From Planctomycetaceae bacterium (lineage in GTDB: Bacteria > Planctomycetota > Planctomycetia > Pirellulales > Thermoguttaceae): a DNA stretch of 8,163 nucleotides. This document shows, piece after piece, positions 1 to 6,310 of the stretch (the stretch's first letter is position 1; every line of letters starts with the position of its first letter). A model generated the notes under the pieces. The model was not told the origin of the DNA. It made no database searches and saw only the letters and a program-made list of their open reading frames with translations. Location of the stretch: the NCBI GenBank assembly GCA_031278315.1, contig JAITKS010000435.1:1-8163 (forward strand), given 5' to 3'. The translations under genes and the position numbers were made by a program.

Positions 1-87
1 CTGTCATCCTGTCAAAAAAACACCTAAAGATGCAGACAAGACAACAACGATTCTGACAACAATAAATTATTTCACTGAAATATTACC
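1..87 (-). mobile_element. Truncated copy of the dispersed MITE-like element (left window edge)
   Basis: Read on the minus strand, this stretch starts with the terminal motif GTAATATTTCAGTGAAATA (68-86) and continues with TTTATTGTTG. After a diverged segment of about 23 bp it shares an exact 20-bp block with the intact copy at 4588-4821 (positions 14-33 here, 4644-4663 there, opposite orientation). In the diverged segment many C/G positions of the intact copy are T/A here, as expected for a decayed copy whose hairpins have been lost. It abuts the argF stop codon with almost no spacer. The rest lies outside the window, so the far end and any target duplication cannot be seen. Confidence 0.6.
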
Positions 88-89
88 AA

Positions 90-1022
90 TTATTTTACAA
101 GTTGCGTCTCATTTAATAACCACACTAGTAAACCCTTTTGAGCATGTAATCTATTTTCAGCTTGCTGTACGACCTTACTTTGTGTTGAATCAATTACTTC
201 ATCAGTAACTTCTAGTCCGCGCCTTGCCGGAAGGCAGTGCAAGAAAACAGCATTGGATTGAGCAGCAGACATTAATTTCGCATTTACTTGATACGGTTGT
301 AATATTTTTTTGCGTTCTTCTTCTTCATTTTCTTGCCCCATGCTGACCCACACATCCGTATAAACCGCAATTGCATTTTTAACCGCTTTATACGGATCAT
401 TTGTTAATTCAATATTGAAACCTTCTGTTACATTTTCACCAATCAAATTCTTAACCGTACTAGAATTAAATTGAAATTCATCCGGCGCGGCGACAGAAAA
501 TTCCATTCCTAATTTTGCAGCGGCACGCAATAAACTTATAGCTACATTATTGGCATCACCAATCCATGCAAGCTTATAACCTCGCAAGCTGCCGAAAATT
601 TCATGCAGCGTGAACATGTCTGCTAATGCTTGACACGGATGAGCAGAATCTGTAAGACCATTAATTACAGGAACAGAACTGTATTGCGCCAAGTCAACTA
701 CACTTTGATGTTTCATCCCGCGAAACATAATAATACTTACCATCGAACTTAAAACTTCAGCAATATCTTTAATAGATTCACGTTTTCCAAAACCTATTTC
801 ACTGCCAAGATAAATAGAACCGCCGCCAAGTTGTAACATACCGGTTTCAAAACTTACACGCGTCCGAAGTGATTGCTTTTCAAAGATCATTGCCAATATT
901 TTATTTGGCAAATAATGCCGATAATTACCTTGCTTCACTTCCTGCTTTATCGAAGCCGAAAGCTCAAGTATATGATTAAATTCATTGGTCGTAATATCGT
1001 TAAGGGTGATAAAATGTCGCAT
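90..1022 (-). CDS. argF: Ornithine carbamoyltransferase
   Basis: Cytoplasmic enzyme of arginine biosynthesis: carbamoyl phosphate plus L-ornithine gives L-citrulline plus phosphate. The 310-residue product has normal family length. Visible motifs are the carbamoyl-phosphate loop SLRTR (residues 51-55, following FEKQ), RGMKH (101-105), HPCQALAD (128-135), the ornithine-binding DVWVSMGQ (223-230) and the catalytic HCLPA (262-266), plus a C-terminal QAENRLHAQK. The phosphate loop reads SLRT, not the commoner STRT; I recall the same variant in Thermus OTC, so it does not suggest inactivity. The frame is open 20 codons further upstream to a TTG, but the ATG at 1022 gives the usual MRHFITLND beginning and is preferred. 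No clear Shine-Dalgarno precedes it. The gene stands alone, with no other arg gene in the window and a 390-bp gap upstream. Identification is firm from the motifs. Confidence 0.96.
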   Translation of the reverse strand: MRHFITLNDITTNEFNHILELSASIKQEVKQGNYRHYLPNKILAMIFEKQSLRTRVSFETGMLQLGGGSIYLGSEIGFGKRESIKDIAEVLSSMVSIIMFRGMKHQSVVDLAQYSSVPVINGLTDSAHPCQALADMFTLHEIFGSLRGYKLAWIGDANNVAISLLRAAAKLGMEFSVAAPDEFQFNSSTVKNLIGENVTEGFNIELTNDPYKAVKNAIAVYTDVWVSMGQENEEEERKKILQPYQVNAKLMSAAQSNAVFLHCLPARRGLEVTDEVIDSTQSKVVQQAENRLHAQKGLLVWLLNETQLVK

Positions 1023-1412
1023 ATCTACATATTTAATTTTTAAGAATTTTGTAACGAAAATTGTTAATAAACAAATTGACAATAAAGTAACTTCAATATA
1101 GTTTCAACGTAATATAAATATATTAGTGAAATCTCTCAAAGGTTTCAAATTTATTTTTCACATTTTTATTTTTCACATTAGTTTTCAAATTTATAACACG
1201 CAAAAAATTGAAAAACAAAAATTCCGCCGAAATATTACGTTTTGCGTAATTATTCGCGAGTGATTACAAAAATGAGTTGCGATTCTACTCGCCCAAAGCA
1301 AAATTGTCGATAGATGTATCTCGGAAAATTTAAATTATTTCGTAACATTCATGGAATATTACAAAAATTCTACTTAATCATAACACGATATTTTGCGGCG
1401 TATATTTACACA
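1023..1412. other. 390-bp intergenic region between argF and the acetyltransferase gene
   Basis: No convincing coding frame. It presumably holds the argF promoter and leader on the minus strand. Visible structure: a degenerate copy of the dispersed palindromic motif at 1115-1133 (15 of 19 positions); a duplicated 13-mer TTATTTTTCACAT at 1151-1163 and 1166-1178, bracketed by two copies of TTTCAAATTTAT (1143-1154 and 1183-1194); and a short hairpin ATTACG/CGTAAT at 1234-1250. No T-run follows any of these convincingly, so no terminator is called. Confidence 0.6.
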
Positions 1413-1970
1413 TTACGATCCGATTTCTCTGTAGTAAATTTTTATAGTTGAGAATCCGATTCGTCGATATAGTTTTATTGCATTGAAATTATCTGCAGTA
1501 ACGTCTAATGTAACGTTTTTAATTCCCATTCGCCGAAACCCCCATAAAGCGCCGAGTAATAAACCGCGTCCGATCCCGCGATTTCGATATTCCGGTAAGA
1601 CCGCAATATTTTGAATCGCACCAGTATCAATAGAATATCGTACACTTTGAACTGCGGCGACATATTCTACCAGCTCGTTAGTTTGACCATGAGCAATTAA
1701 AAGAGTCGCTTCCGGCATAAAAGTTGAACCGCCTGAAAGCGATTGCATTAATCTTAAACAACTATCATATTTGCGAAATGTAGGAAATAACTTTGCATCC
1801 AAATCATTACAAAAACCGCGATACTGAATATCTGCATGTATTTCAATCAATGCCGAACTCCACGGTACATACCAAAATTCCGACGGTAAATCTACTTTGG
1901 GAAGCGATATATTGTTAAAATTTATTCCCATGCGAAACCGTTTAATATATTGTAACGATAATTCATGCAT
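1413..1970 (-). CDS. GNAT-family N-acetyltransferase
   Basis: Predicted acetyl-CoA-dependent acyltransferase of 185 residues; substrate unknown. The GNAT core is in the C-terminal half. A beta strand (GAIQNIAVLPEYR, 117-129) runs into the acetyl-CoA pyrophosphate loop RNRGIGRG (129-136), then helix LLLGALWGFRRMG. Motif B follows (LDVTADNFNAIKLYRRIGF, 155-173), with the tyrosine and Asn typical of the family. The N-terminal half (WYVPWSSALIEIHA, 33-46; then LMQSLSGGSTFMPEATLLIAHG) is not generic GNAT but resembles, from memory, a family common in Planctomycetota. The ATG at 1970 is chosen because such homologues begin with a similar LxYxKRFRM stretch; a second Met at residue 14 is the alternative. 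No strong Shine-Dalgarno is visible. Its neighbours do not suggest a substrate. Confidence 0.85.
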   Translation of the reverse strand: MHELSLQYIKRFRMGINFNNISLPKVDLPSEFWYVPWSSALIEIHADIQYRGFCNDLDAKLFPTFRKYDSCLRLMQSLSGGSTFMPEATLLIAHGQTNELVEYVAAVQSVRYSIDTGAIQNIAVLPEYRNRGIGRGLLLGALWGFRRMGIKNVTLDVTADNFNAIKLYRRIGFSTIKIYYREIGS

Positions 1971-2142
1971 CTGTAATTATAAGTTTTCTTAATATTTCAA
2001 CAGTATCTTAAACAAAGTGTATGGGAATGAATATATAGATAATATATCAGCGAAATATTTGTTTTTGAGTCAAAAATTTGTCCGCGAATTCGCCCCGTAG
2101 GGATAATCAACATTAACGTAAGACAAGTATATTATTGGCTTA
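1971..2142. other. Intergenic region carrying a palindromic repeat copy
   Basis: 172 bp between lpxD and the acetyltransferase gene, both on the minus strand. It includes a copy of the dispersed motif (2039-2057, 17 of 19 positions) and a perfect 10-bp palindrome GCGAATTCGC (2084-2093), followed by CCCCGTAGGGATA. The reverse complement of that last string resembles the stem at 4898-4914. No reading frame or T-tailed terminator seen. Confidence 0.5.
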
Positions 2143-3192
2143 CTAATTTTGTTTTGGATCATTTTTTGTATTACTTAATTTCTCGACAATTTTTTTTAAT
2201 TCTTTTAATTCTTTTCTCATTTCTGGTAATTTTGCGATAGTGCTTTGTATGCGGAATTGTTCGGCAACCGGCGTCGCAGGAATCCCAACTAGATTTGCAT
2301 CTTCAGCGACATTATTCATAATACCAGCCATCGCCCCTAGAACAGCACGGCTGCCAATATGAACATGATCTCTCACGCCGACACGTCCCGCCATCGTTAC
2401 ATTGTCCCCCGTTGTTGTACTTCCAGCTATACCTGTGTGAGCACAAATCAAATTGTACTTGCCAATCTTGCAATTGTGCGCAATCATAACAAGATTGTCT
2501 ATTTTTGTCCCGTCCCCAATAATAGTTGAACCATAAGTTGCCCGATCAATCGTACTACACGAACCTATTTCTACATCGTCCCCAATAACAACATTACCAA
2601 GTTGCGGCGAAAGCTTGTGAGTTCCATCAGATGAATCATACCCGAACCCAAACGCACCAATAACAGCTCCCGAATGTATTATTGCCCTCTTTCCGACAAT
2701 TGTGTTTCTATAAAGCACGGCATTAGAAAAAAGAATCGAATCGTTGCCAATCTTTGAACCGGCACGAATCAAAACTCCAGAATGAATCTGCACATTATCA
2801 CCGAGTTCGACATCCGCCTCAATCACTGCGAAATCGCCGATACTAACGCCTTCGCCCATGATAACAGCCGGATGTATCGACGCCCGCTCACTGATACCCT
2901 TTACACTCTCATCACGAAACGGCGAAAAATAATTTACTATCTTCTTAAACGATTCCAGAACATTCGCAACTTGAATTATAGCAAAATGTTCAATTTCAAT
3001 ACCAAACGGAACAATTACTGCTCCCGCTTGACACTTTTTAAGTAAATTCTTCCGATCTGTCCGCTCCAGAAAAGTAATATCTGTTGAAGTTGCACTTTGT
3101 ATAGGAGCAACTGCATTTATTATAATTTCACCATCGCCGTGTAATTCGCCGCCAACCATTTCAGTCAACTCGGCAAGACTTCGACTTCTCAT
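2143..3192 (-). CDS. lpxD: UDP-3-O-acylglucosamine N-acyltransferase
   Basis: Third enzyme of lipid A synthesis. It transfers a 3-hydroxyacyl chain from acyl carrier protein to the 2-amino group of UDP-3-O-acylglucosamine, in the cytoplasm. At 349 residues it is close to the usual 340-350. The N-terminal uridine-binding domain (about 1-100) contains the LAELTEMVGGELHGDG and ITFLERTDRKNLLKK segments. It is followed by a left-handed beta-helix of hexapeptide repeats (about 104-305) with GFGY at 182-185. The catalytic histidine is H239 in the IAHN motif; ICAHTGIAGST (249-259) and VGIPATP (302-308) are also typical. The charged C-terminal helix (about 320-340) fits the helical tail of LpxD trimers. 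The ATG at 3192 gives the canonical N-terminus, with no obvious Shine-Dalgarno. No other lpx, fabZ or bamA gene is seen nearby. It implies an outer membrane with lipid A. Confidence 0.96.
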   Translation of the reverse strand: MRSRSLAELTEMVGGELHGDGEIIINAVAPIQSATSTDITFLERTDRKNLLKKCQAGAVIVPFGIEIEHFAIIQVANVLESFKKIVNYFSPFRDESVKGISERASIHPAVIMGEGVSIGDFAVIEADVELGDNVQIHSGVLIRAGSKIGNDSILFSNAVLYRNTIVGKRAIIHSGAVIGAFGFGYDSSDGTHKLSPQLGNVVIGDDVEIGSCSTIDRATYGSTIIGDGTKIDNLVMIAHNCKIGKYNLICAHTGIAGSTTTGDNVTMAGRVGVRDHVHIGSRAVLGAMAGIMNNVAEDANLVGIPATPVAEQFRIQSTIAKLPEMRKELKELKKIVEKLSNTKNDPKQN

Positions 3193-3260
3193 TAATTTAA
3201 TTTCAATATGTTAAGTTTGAATCGAATATGCTCTAAAATTTATACACTTATCCGAAATAT

Positions 3261-3315
3261 ACGATCCGCAATATGAATTACGTCAAAGAAACGGCAAATT
3301 CATTATACGGATCGT
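3261..3315. repeat. Long imperfect inverted repeat upstream of lpxD
   Basis: The arms are 3261-3279 and 3297-3315. ACGATCCG pairs perfectly with CGGATCGT, and the inner ATGAATT with AATTCAT; 16 of 19 positions pair around a 17-base loop. It lies about 70-120 bp upstream of the lpxD start codon, so it could form a hairpin in the leader RNA or be a protein-binding site. It could also be a degraded insertion. No T-run follows the stem in either direction, which argues against a simple terminator. Confidence 0.5.
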
Positions 3316-3620
3316 TACAAAGGTGTCTGCGTTGCTATAAAGAGCAGATTTTGTACTCCGTGCACTCTAACTAAAAATAAAATTACACAGAATAATTATT
3401 CGAAATTTGATTACCGTAAAGCACAATACCTACGGAATAATTTTGTAAAAGACCAAAATTGTAATTGATTTGACCCAGATGTATAGTTACCAACACAAAT
3501 TTAAGTGGAATTTTAGCGATTGTATCGATTGATTACAGATAAAAACTTTTTTTTCCCGTAAAAATGTAAATTATTATTGAACTATTTGTAATTTCCTGCA
3601 ACAATTCCCCGTAGTGATTG

Positions 3621-3667
3621 CGGCGAATATTGTCGAACGTTAAAACCTCACCAAAGAATATTCGCCG
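3621..3667. repeat. Perfect 11-bp inverted repeat upstream of the hypothetical gene
   Basis: CGGCGAATATT at 3621-3631 and AATATTCGCCG at 3657-3667 are exact reverse complements separated by 25 bases. The repeat ends 65 bp before the preferred ATG at 3733. It may be an operator or a leader hairpin for that gene; no T-run follows the second arm, so it is not a clear terminator. Confidence 0.5.
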
Positions 3668-3732
3668 ATAGAAAATTATATTTGAACTTAAACCTATTTA
3701 AAAAAACGACAAAAAGGTTAAAGAATATTTTT

Positions 3733-4308
3733 ATGTACGAGCAACAATTTAATTTTAACGGAACGTCAGAATCGGAAGTTGACGATTTAATCCGCAATGC
3801 CGAATTGCGTGCGGAAATAGAACCATATTTCGATGAATCAGTGAGCCGAATATTTTGGCGAAGTTTGCCTGTTCGCTTCGAGAATGATTTCTTGGCGAGT
3901 ATGCTCGAATGGGAAATTTCACCAATCGATCCGATATATCGTTGGTTTGAACCGGAACTGCGAATTCCAACACCTGAATCGCTTACAGATGAAAAGTTAT
4001 CGCAGATCCTTTTTGATTTGATCAACAAATTATTCGAGAAAAAAATTGTTCTTGATTTTTCTGATCATTTGTCAGATCGAGAATTATATACCTTGATTTA
4101 TCGTGGAATCCTTCCTTTGCGTGAAAAAAATTTACGTCATAGGAACCATTATATTCATTGGGATTGTTCGTATGGCGATGCCGAAATTTGGCTAAAATAC
4201 TACGCCTCCGACGATGACCGCGAACTTTGGTCAGACAGCTACGGCGAACCAATGCCGCCAAAACAAATTCCGCAATATCATCGCGATTTACCGCAACACC
4301 CGTTTTGA
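3733..4308 (+). CDS. Conserved hypothetical protein (planctomycete-type)
   Basis: A 191-residue protein of unknown function: acidic, probably soluble and cytoplasmic, with no signal peptide or membrane segment. Recognisable blocks are DDLIRNAELRAEIEPYFDES (17-36), NDFLASMLEWE (51-61), IYRWFEPELRIPTPESLTDEKL (68-89), KKIVLDFSDHLSDRELYTLI (103-122), then HWDCSYGDAEIWLKYYAS (142-159) and a proline-rich tail. The combination of FLASMLxWE, WFxPxL, DHLSDxELY, HWDC and WLxYYA matches, from memory, an uncharacterised family common in planctomycete genomes; I know no function for it. The coding assignment rests on the length, on these blocks, and on the lack of an equally good frame on the other strand. 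The ATG at 3733 is preferred over the in-frame TTG at 3682 because the added 17 residues are lysine-rich and unlike the family start. The Shine-Dalgarno is weak (AAAAAGGTT). Confidence 0.78.
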   Translation: MYEQQFNFNGTSESEVDDLIRNAELRAEIEPYFDESVSRIFWRSLPVRFENDFLASMLEWEISPIDPIYRWFEPELRIPTPESLTDEKLSQILFDLINKLFEKKIVLDFSDHLSDRELYTLIYRGILPLREKNLRHRNHYIHWDCSYGDAEIWLKYYASDDDRELWSDSYGEPMPPKQIPQYHRDLPQHPF

Positions 4309-4352
4309 ATGTACTCTCATTAATTATATGAATTACAATCAATTCCGCCCGC

Positions 4353-4587
4353 TGTGAATTTGTAAATTGATTTCATGCGTTGTGATTTACAAATTGATTT
4401 GCGCGTTGTGAAATTCAAATTGATTTCGTGCGTTGTGAATTTGCAAATTGATTTCATGCGTTGTGAATTACAAATTGATTTTGTGCGTTGTGAAATTCAA
4501 ATTGATTTCGAGCGTTGTGATTTGCAAATTGATTTTGTGCGTTGTGAATTTGCAAATTGATTTAGCGTGTTGTGAATTTCAAATTGA
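4353..4587 (+). repeat. Tandem array of about nine 26-28-bp units (VNTR-like)
   Basis: Eight full units start at 4353, 4381, 4407, 4434, 4462, 4489, 4516 and 4543, and a partial ninth at 4571. Each has the plan TGTGA, then an AT dyad such as AATTTGCAAATT, then TGATTT, then a GC-containing end like CGTGCGT. Middle variants include GAATTTGCAAATTG, GAATTACAAATTG, GAAATTCAAATTG and GATTTACAAATTG. A degenerate unit precedes the array at about 4329. The units are contiguous with no unique spacers, so this is not a CRISPR array. The dyad in each unit could bind a dimeric protein. Confidence 0.85.
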
Positions 4588-4821
4588 GTAATATATCAGT
4601 GAAATAATTTATTGTTGCTGGCGGGATCGCGGTCGTCTCGACCGCATCTTTAGGTGTTTTTTTACAAAAAAGATGCAGGCGGGACGCCTGCGTTCCCGCT
4701 GGCTAAAATATTTTTTAGTAATTCACTTAAATTTAAAATCTAAAATTACAAAATATTCTTCCTCTGTGTTCTCTGTGTGTTCTCTGTGGTTAATAAAAAA
4801 AATATTCCACTGATATATTAC
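4588..4821. mobile_element. MITE-like 234-bp non-coding inverted-repeat element
   Basis: The ends are inverted repeats of 19 bp: GTAATATATCAGTGAAATA at 4588-4606 and its complement at 4803-4821 (18 of 19 identical). The interior has no coding frame. It holds three adjacent GC-rich or AT-capped hairpins (4621-4699) and a TCTCTGTG-type microsatellite (4761-4793). The element splits a unit of the tandem array. AAATTGA lies directly on the left (4581-4587) and two bases beyond the right end (4824-4830). Removing 4588-4830 joins TGTGAATTTCAAATTGA to TTTAGCGTGT, which is a normal 27-bp unit ending exactly like the preceding one. This supports insertion with a short target duplication. No transposase is in the window. 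Confidence 0.65.
4621..4699. repeat. Cloverleaf-like GC-rich core of the inserted element
   Basis: An outer stem GCGGGA/TCCCGC (4621-4626 with 4694-4699) encloses three successive stem-loops: GCGGTCG-TCT-CGACCGC (4629-4645), ATCTTT/AAAGAT (4646-4651 with 4669-4674, AT-rich loop) and GCAGGCG-GGA-CGCCTGC (4675-4691). In single-stranded DNA or RNA it could fold as a four-way junction. It does not have the conserved bases of a tRNA. The folding was inferred by eye from complementarity only. Confidence 0.6.
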
Positions 4822-4830
4822 CAAAATTGA

Positions 4831-4884
4831 TTTAGCGTGTTATGAATCGCGATTGATTCCGTGCGTGGTGAATACACAGCGCAC
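4831..4884 (+). repeat. Resumption of the tandem array beyond the insertion
   Basis: TTTAGCGTGT (4831-4840) completes the interrupted ninth unit. A diverged unit follows, TATGAATCGCGATTGATTCC plus GTGCGT (4841-4866), and then a fading one. The last part can also fold as GTGCG/CGCAC (4861-4865 with 4880-4884) with an inner GTG/CAC pair. Confidence 0.6.
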
Positions 4885-4897
4885 GGCTATATTGAAG

Positions 4898-4914
4898 ATA
4901 TCCCTTCGGGGTAT
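4898..4914. repeat. Short hairpin with a TTCG-type loop
   Basis: ATATCCC (4898-4904) can pair with GGGGTAT (4908-4914), with one G-T pair, around a TTC loop; alternatively CCC-TTCG-GGG forms a stable tetraloop stem. No T-run follows on either strand. It sits 120 bp beyond the binding-protein gene and is not a convincing terminator. A related CCCCGTAGGGATA string occurs at 2093-2105. Confidence 0.4.
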
Positions 4915-5033
4915 GAGAATGTATAGAACATGAATTTTTATATTACGGCTGTTTTGTATTTTCGTGTATTTCGTATTCTCGAAAAAATATATGTATCGTA
5001 CTATGAATTGTAGTTGTAGTTAAAGAATTGCCG

Positions 5034-6059
5034 TTATAAATTTTTTCTGCATTCATCTAGTATGCTGCGGATTTTTTTAATTATTAACGGAGTTCGCGGA
5101 CCTGGTACAGCAGCGTAATCATCGGTTATTATAAAAACTTTATTGTTCTTAACGGCAGGAACAACATCTTTTAGTGTGTTCCAATCTGAACGTGAATTTT
5201 GTTCGATAAATTTATTGTTTTCGGGCATTGTTTGTATCTCAATTATTGCATCGGGCTTGAAATCGATAATTGCTTCACCTGAAATCTTTGGATACTGTAT
5301 GTCAACATTCGATACTGCATTTTCACCGCCGGCTAAATTTAGAATTTCACTAAAAAACAATTCTGCTCCTGCGATAAAAACATTCTCAATTCGTCCTGTT
5401 CCATGTTGCCGATCTATAACTATCAAAGTTCGTACACGTTTTAAGTTTTTAACTTGTGATTTACAATCCTGTAAAAATGCTTCAAATTCTTTACGTTTTT
5501 CAATTGATTTGGTTAAATATTTACCGCCGAAAATATTACCGGCCTGCTCATACGAATCTAATAAACCAGAGATTGAACGATGATCTACAGCTAAATGACG
5601 AATTTTCCATTGTAATAATTTCTGCTTGAATTGAATATCTTCAATTGGAAAAATGATTAAGTCTGGGTGTAGTGAAATAATTTTTTCGTTGTTTCTATCG
5701 ACTAGTCCGCCGATTTTTTCTATTTTTGCTGCTTCCGGCGGATAAACCGTAAATTGACTATCACCGACTATCTTATCACCGAGACCAATCTCAAAAAGCA
5801 ATTCCGTTATCGCCGGAGTCGTAGAGATTATTCGCTCTGGTAATTTAGAAATCGTATCACTTTGTTCCGAATTACGGCTCGGACTATTCAGATTTTGATC
5901 CGCATTGCAGCCAATAATTAATGTAACGAAAATTACACAAATTAAAACGTTAAACAATAATCGCAATATAAAAATCGAGTTAACCGCTTTAGTTGAAAAA
6001 TCAAAATTTATTTTCGGTGAATAATTATTGTGCTTGTAAAAGTTGTTTATTTCTGGCAT
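5034..6059 (-). CDS. ABC-transporter substrate-binding lipoprotein, BtuF/FecB class
   Basis: Predicted periplasmic receptor that hands a metal-chelate or cobalamin-type ligand to an ABC importer. Of 341 residues, positions 30-50 are hydrophobic and end in the lipobox IIGC (cysteine 51), so the mature protein should be lipid-anchored. The two-lobe fold is visible: PERIISTTPAITELLFEIG (74-92), GD-SQFTVYPPEA (99-110), the SLHPDLIIF block (129-137), and in the second lobe GEAIIDFKPDAIIEI (261-275) and the ending PGPRTP (319-324). The TPA-ITELL and YPPEA blocks are close to BtuF, but heme or siderophore receptors share them, so the ligand is open. About 29 polar residues precede the hydrophobic segment, long for a signal peptide. 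The ATG at 6059 has a fair AGGGGCGG upstream and is kept, though a TTG at codon 32 would give a classical signal peptide. No permease, ATPase or TonB gene is present here. Confidence 0.87.
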   Translation of the reverse strand: MPEINNFYKHNNYSPKINFDFSTKAVNSIFILRLLFNVLICVIFVTLIIGCNADQNLNSPSRNSEQSDTISKLPERIISTTPAITELLFEIGLGDKIVGDSQFTVYPPEAAKIEKIGGLVDRNNEKIISLHPDLIIFPIEDIQFKQKLLQWKIRHLAVDHRSISGLLDSYEQAGNIFGGKYLTKSIEKRKEFEAFLQDCKSQVKNLKRVRTLIVIDRQHGTGRIENVFIAGAELFFSEILNLAGGENAVSNVDIQYPKISGEAIIDFKPDAIIEIQTMPENNKFIEQNSRSDWNTLKDVVPAVKNNKVFIITDDYAAVPGPRTPLIIKKIRSILDECRKNL

Positions 6060-6310
6060 AATACCGCCCCTTGTGAATTATTGAACTTATTTGATTTAAA
6101 ATTATTTTTAAGTTACTCATACTTTAATTTTCAGTTTATTGCTGTTGGATTATTCATTGAACTCCGCAGCATTAATACGTTAAATCGCTGAATTTATAGT
6201 ATGAGTTATATCGTTTTTGGAATTACCCTTTTAGTAAATCGGTGTAAGTCATTGGTGATTTTTAGGGTGAATAGTTTAACTTTTTTGATAAAAATATCAA
6301 CGGGTATTTC
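6060..6310. promoter_or_regulatory. Divergent promoter region between the binding protein and the OleD-like gene
   Basis: The 251-bp gap drives genes in both directions. A 9-bp inverted pair ACTCATACT (6115-6123) and AGTATGAGT (6198-6206) is 74 bases apart. A tight dyad TTGATA-AAAA-TATCAA (6285-6300) ends ten bases before the OleD-like ATG and overlaps where a ribosome would bind, so it could be an operator or a start-masking hairpin. I see no cobalamin riboswitch core, although the gene class would make one plausible. Confidence 0.35.

Larger units (their letters stand above)
3193..3732. other. 540-bp divergent intergenic region between lpxD and the hypothetical gene
   Basis: This gap must contain the promoters of two diverging genes. 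I see no credible protein frame and no tRNA-like T-loop. Two inverted repeats stand out, at 3261-3315 on the lpxD side and 3621-3667 on the hypothetical-gene side, listed separately. The frame of the downstream hypothetical gene is open back to a TTG at 3682, but that start is not preferred. Confidence 0.6.
4309..5033. other. 725-bp repeat-rich intergenic region
   Basis: No real gene is seen here. The region contains a 26-28-bp tandem array (4353-4587), a 234-bp inverted-repeat element inserted in it (4588-4821), the array's resumption (4831-4866 and a fading unit to about 4884) and a GC-capped hairpin (4898-4914). The final 120 bases before the binding-protein stop codon are AT-rich with nothing I can name. 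A 61-codon frame at 4375-4560 is only the array read in phase. Confidence 0.7.

Noticed and set aside
1023..1082. Longer N-terminus of ornithine carbamoyltransferase from a TTG
   Set aside because: The extra 20 residues are hydrophobic and absent from the family as I know it; the ATG at 1022 gives the canonical start.
2782..3045. 87-codon plus-strand frame inside lpxD
   Set aside because: Shadow of lpxD with no recognisable features.
3320..3400. tRNA-like stretch upstream of lpxD
   Set aside because: No T-loop consensus and no acceptor stem pairing on either strand.
3648..4342. Minus-strand frames opposite the hypothetical gene (3648-4028, 3755-3973, 4022-4342)
   Set aside because: Low-complexity serine/arginine-rich translations without family resemblance; the plus-strand frame has conserved blocks.
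4375..4560. 61-codon plus-strand frame with a repeated LQIDFVRCE-like peptide
   Set aside because: It is the tandem array read in phase; unit lengths of 26 and 28 bp break the phase in places, and there is no ribosome-binding site.
4353..4587. Possible CRISPR array
   Set aside because: The 26-28-bp units are contiguous and degenerate with no unique spacers between them, and no cas gene is present.
5143..5583. 146-codon plus-strand frame inside the binding-protein gene
   Set aside because: Antisense shadow of a clearly recognisable minus-strand gene.
6060..6310. Cobalamin riboswitch upstream of the BtuF-like gene
   Set aside because: I could not find the conserved core or a convincing multi-arm fold in this AT-rich gap.
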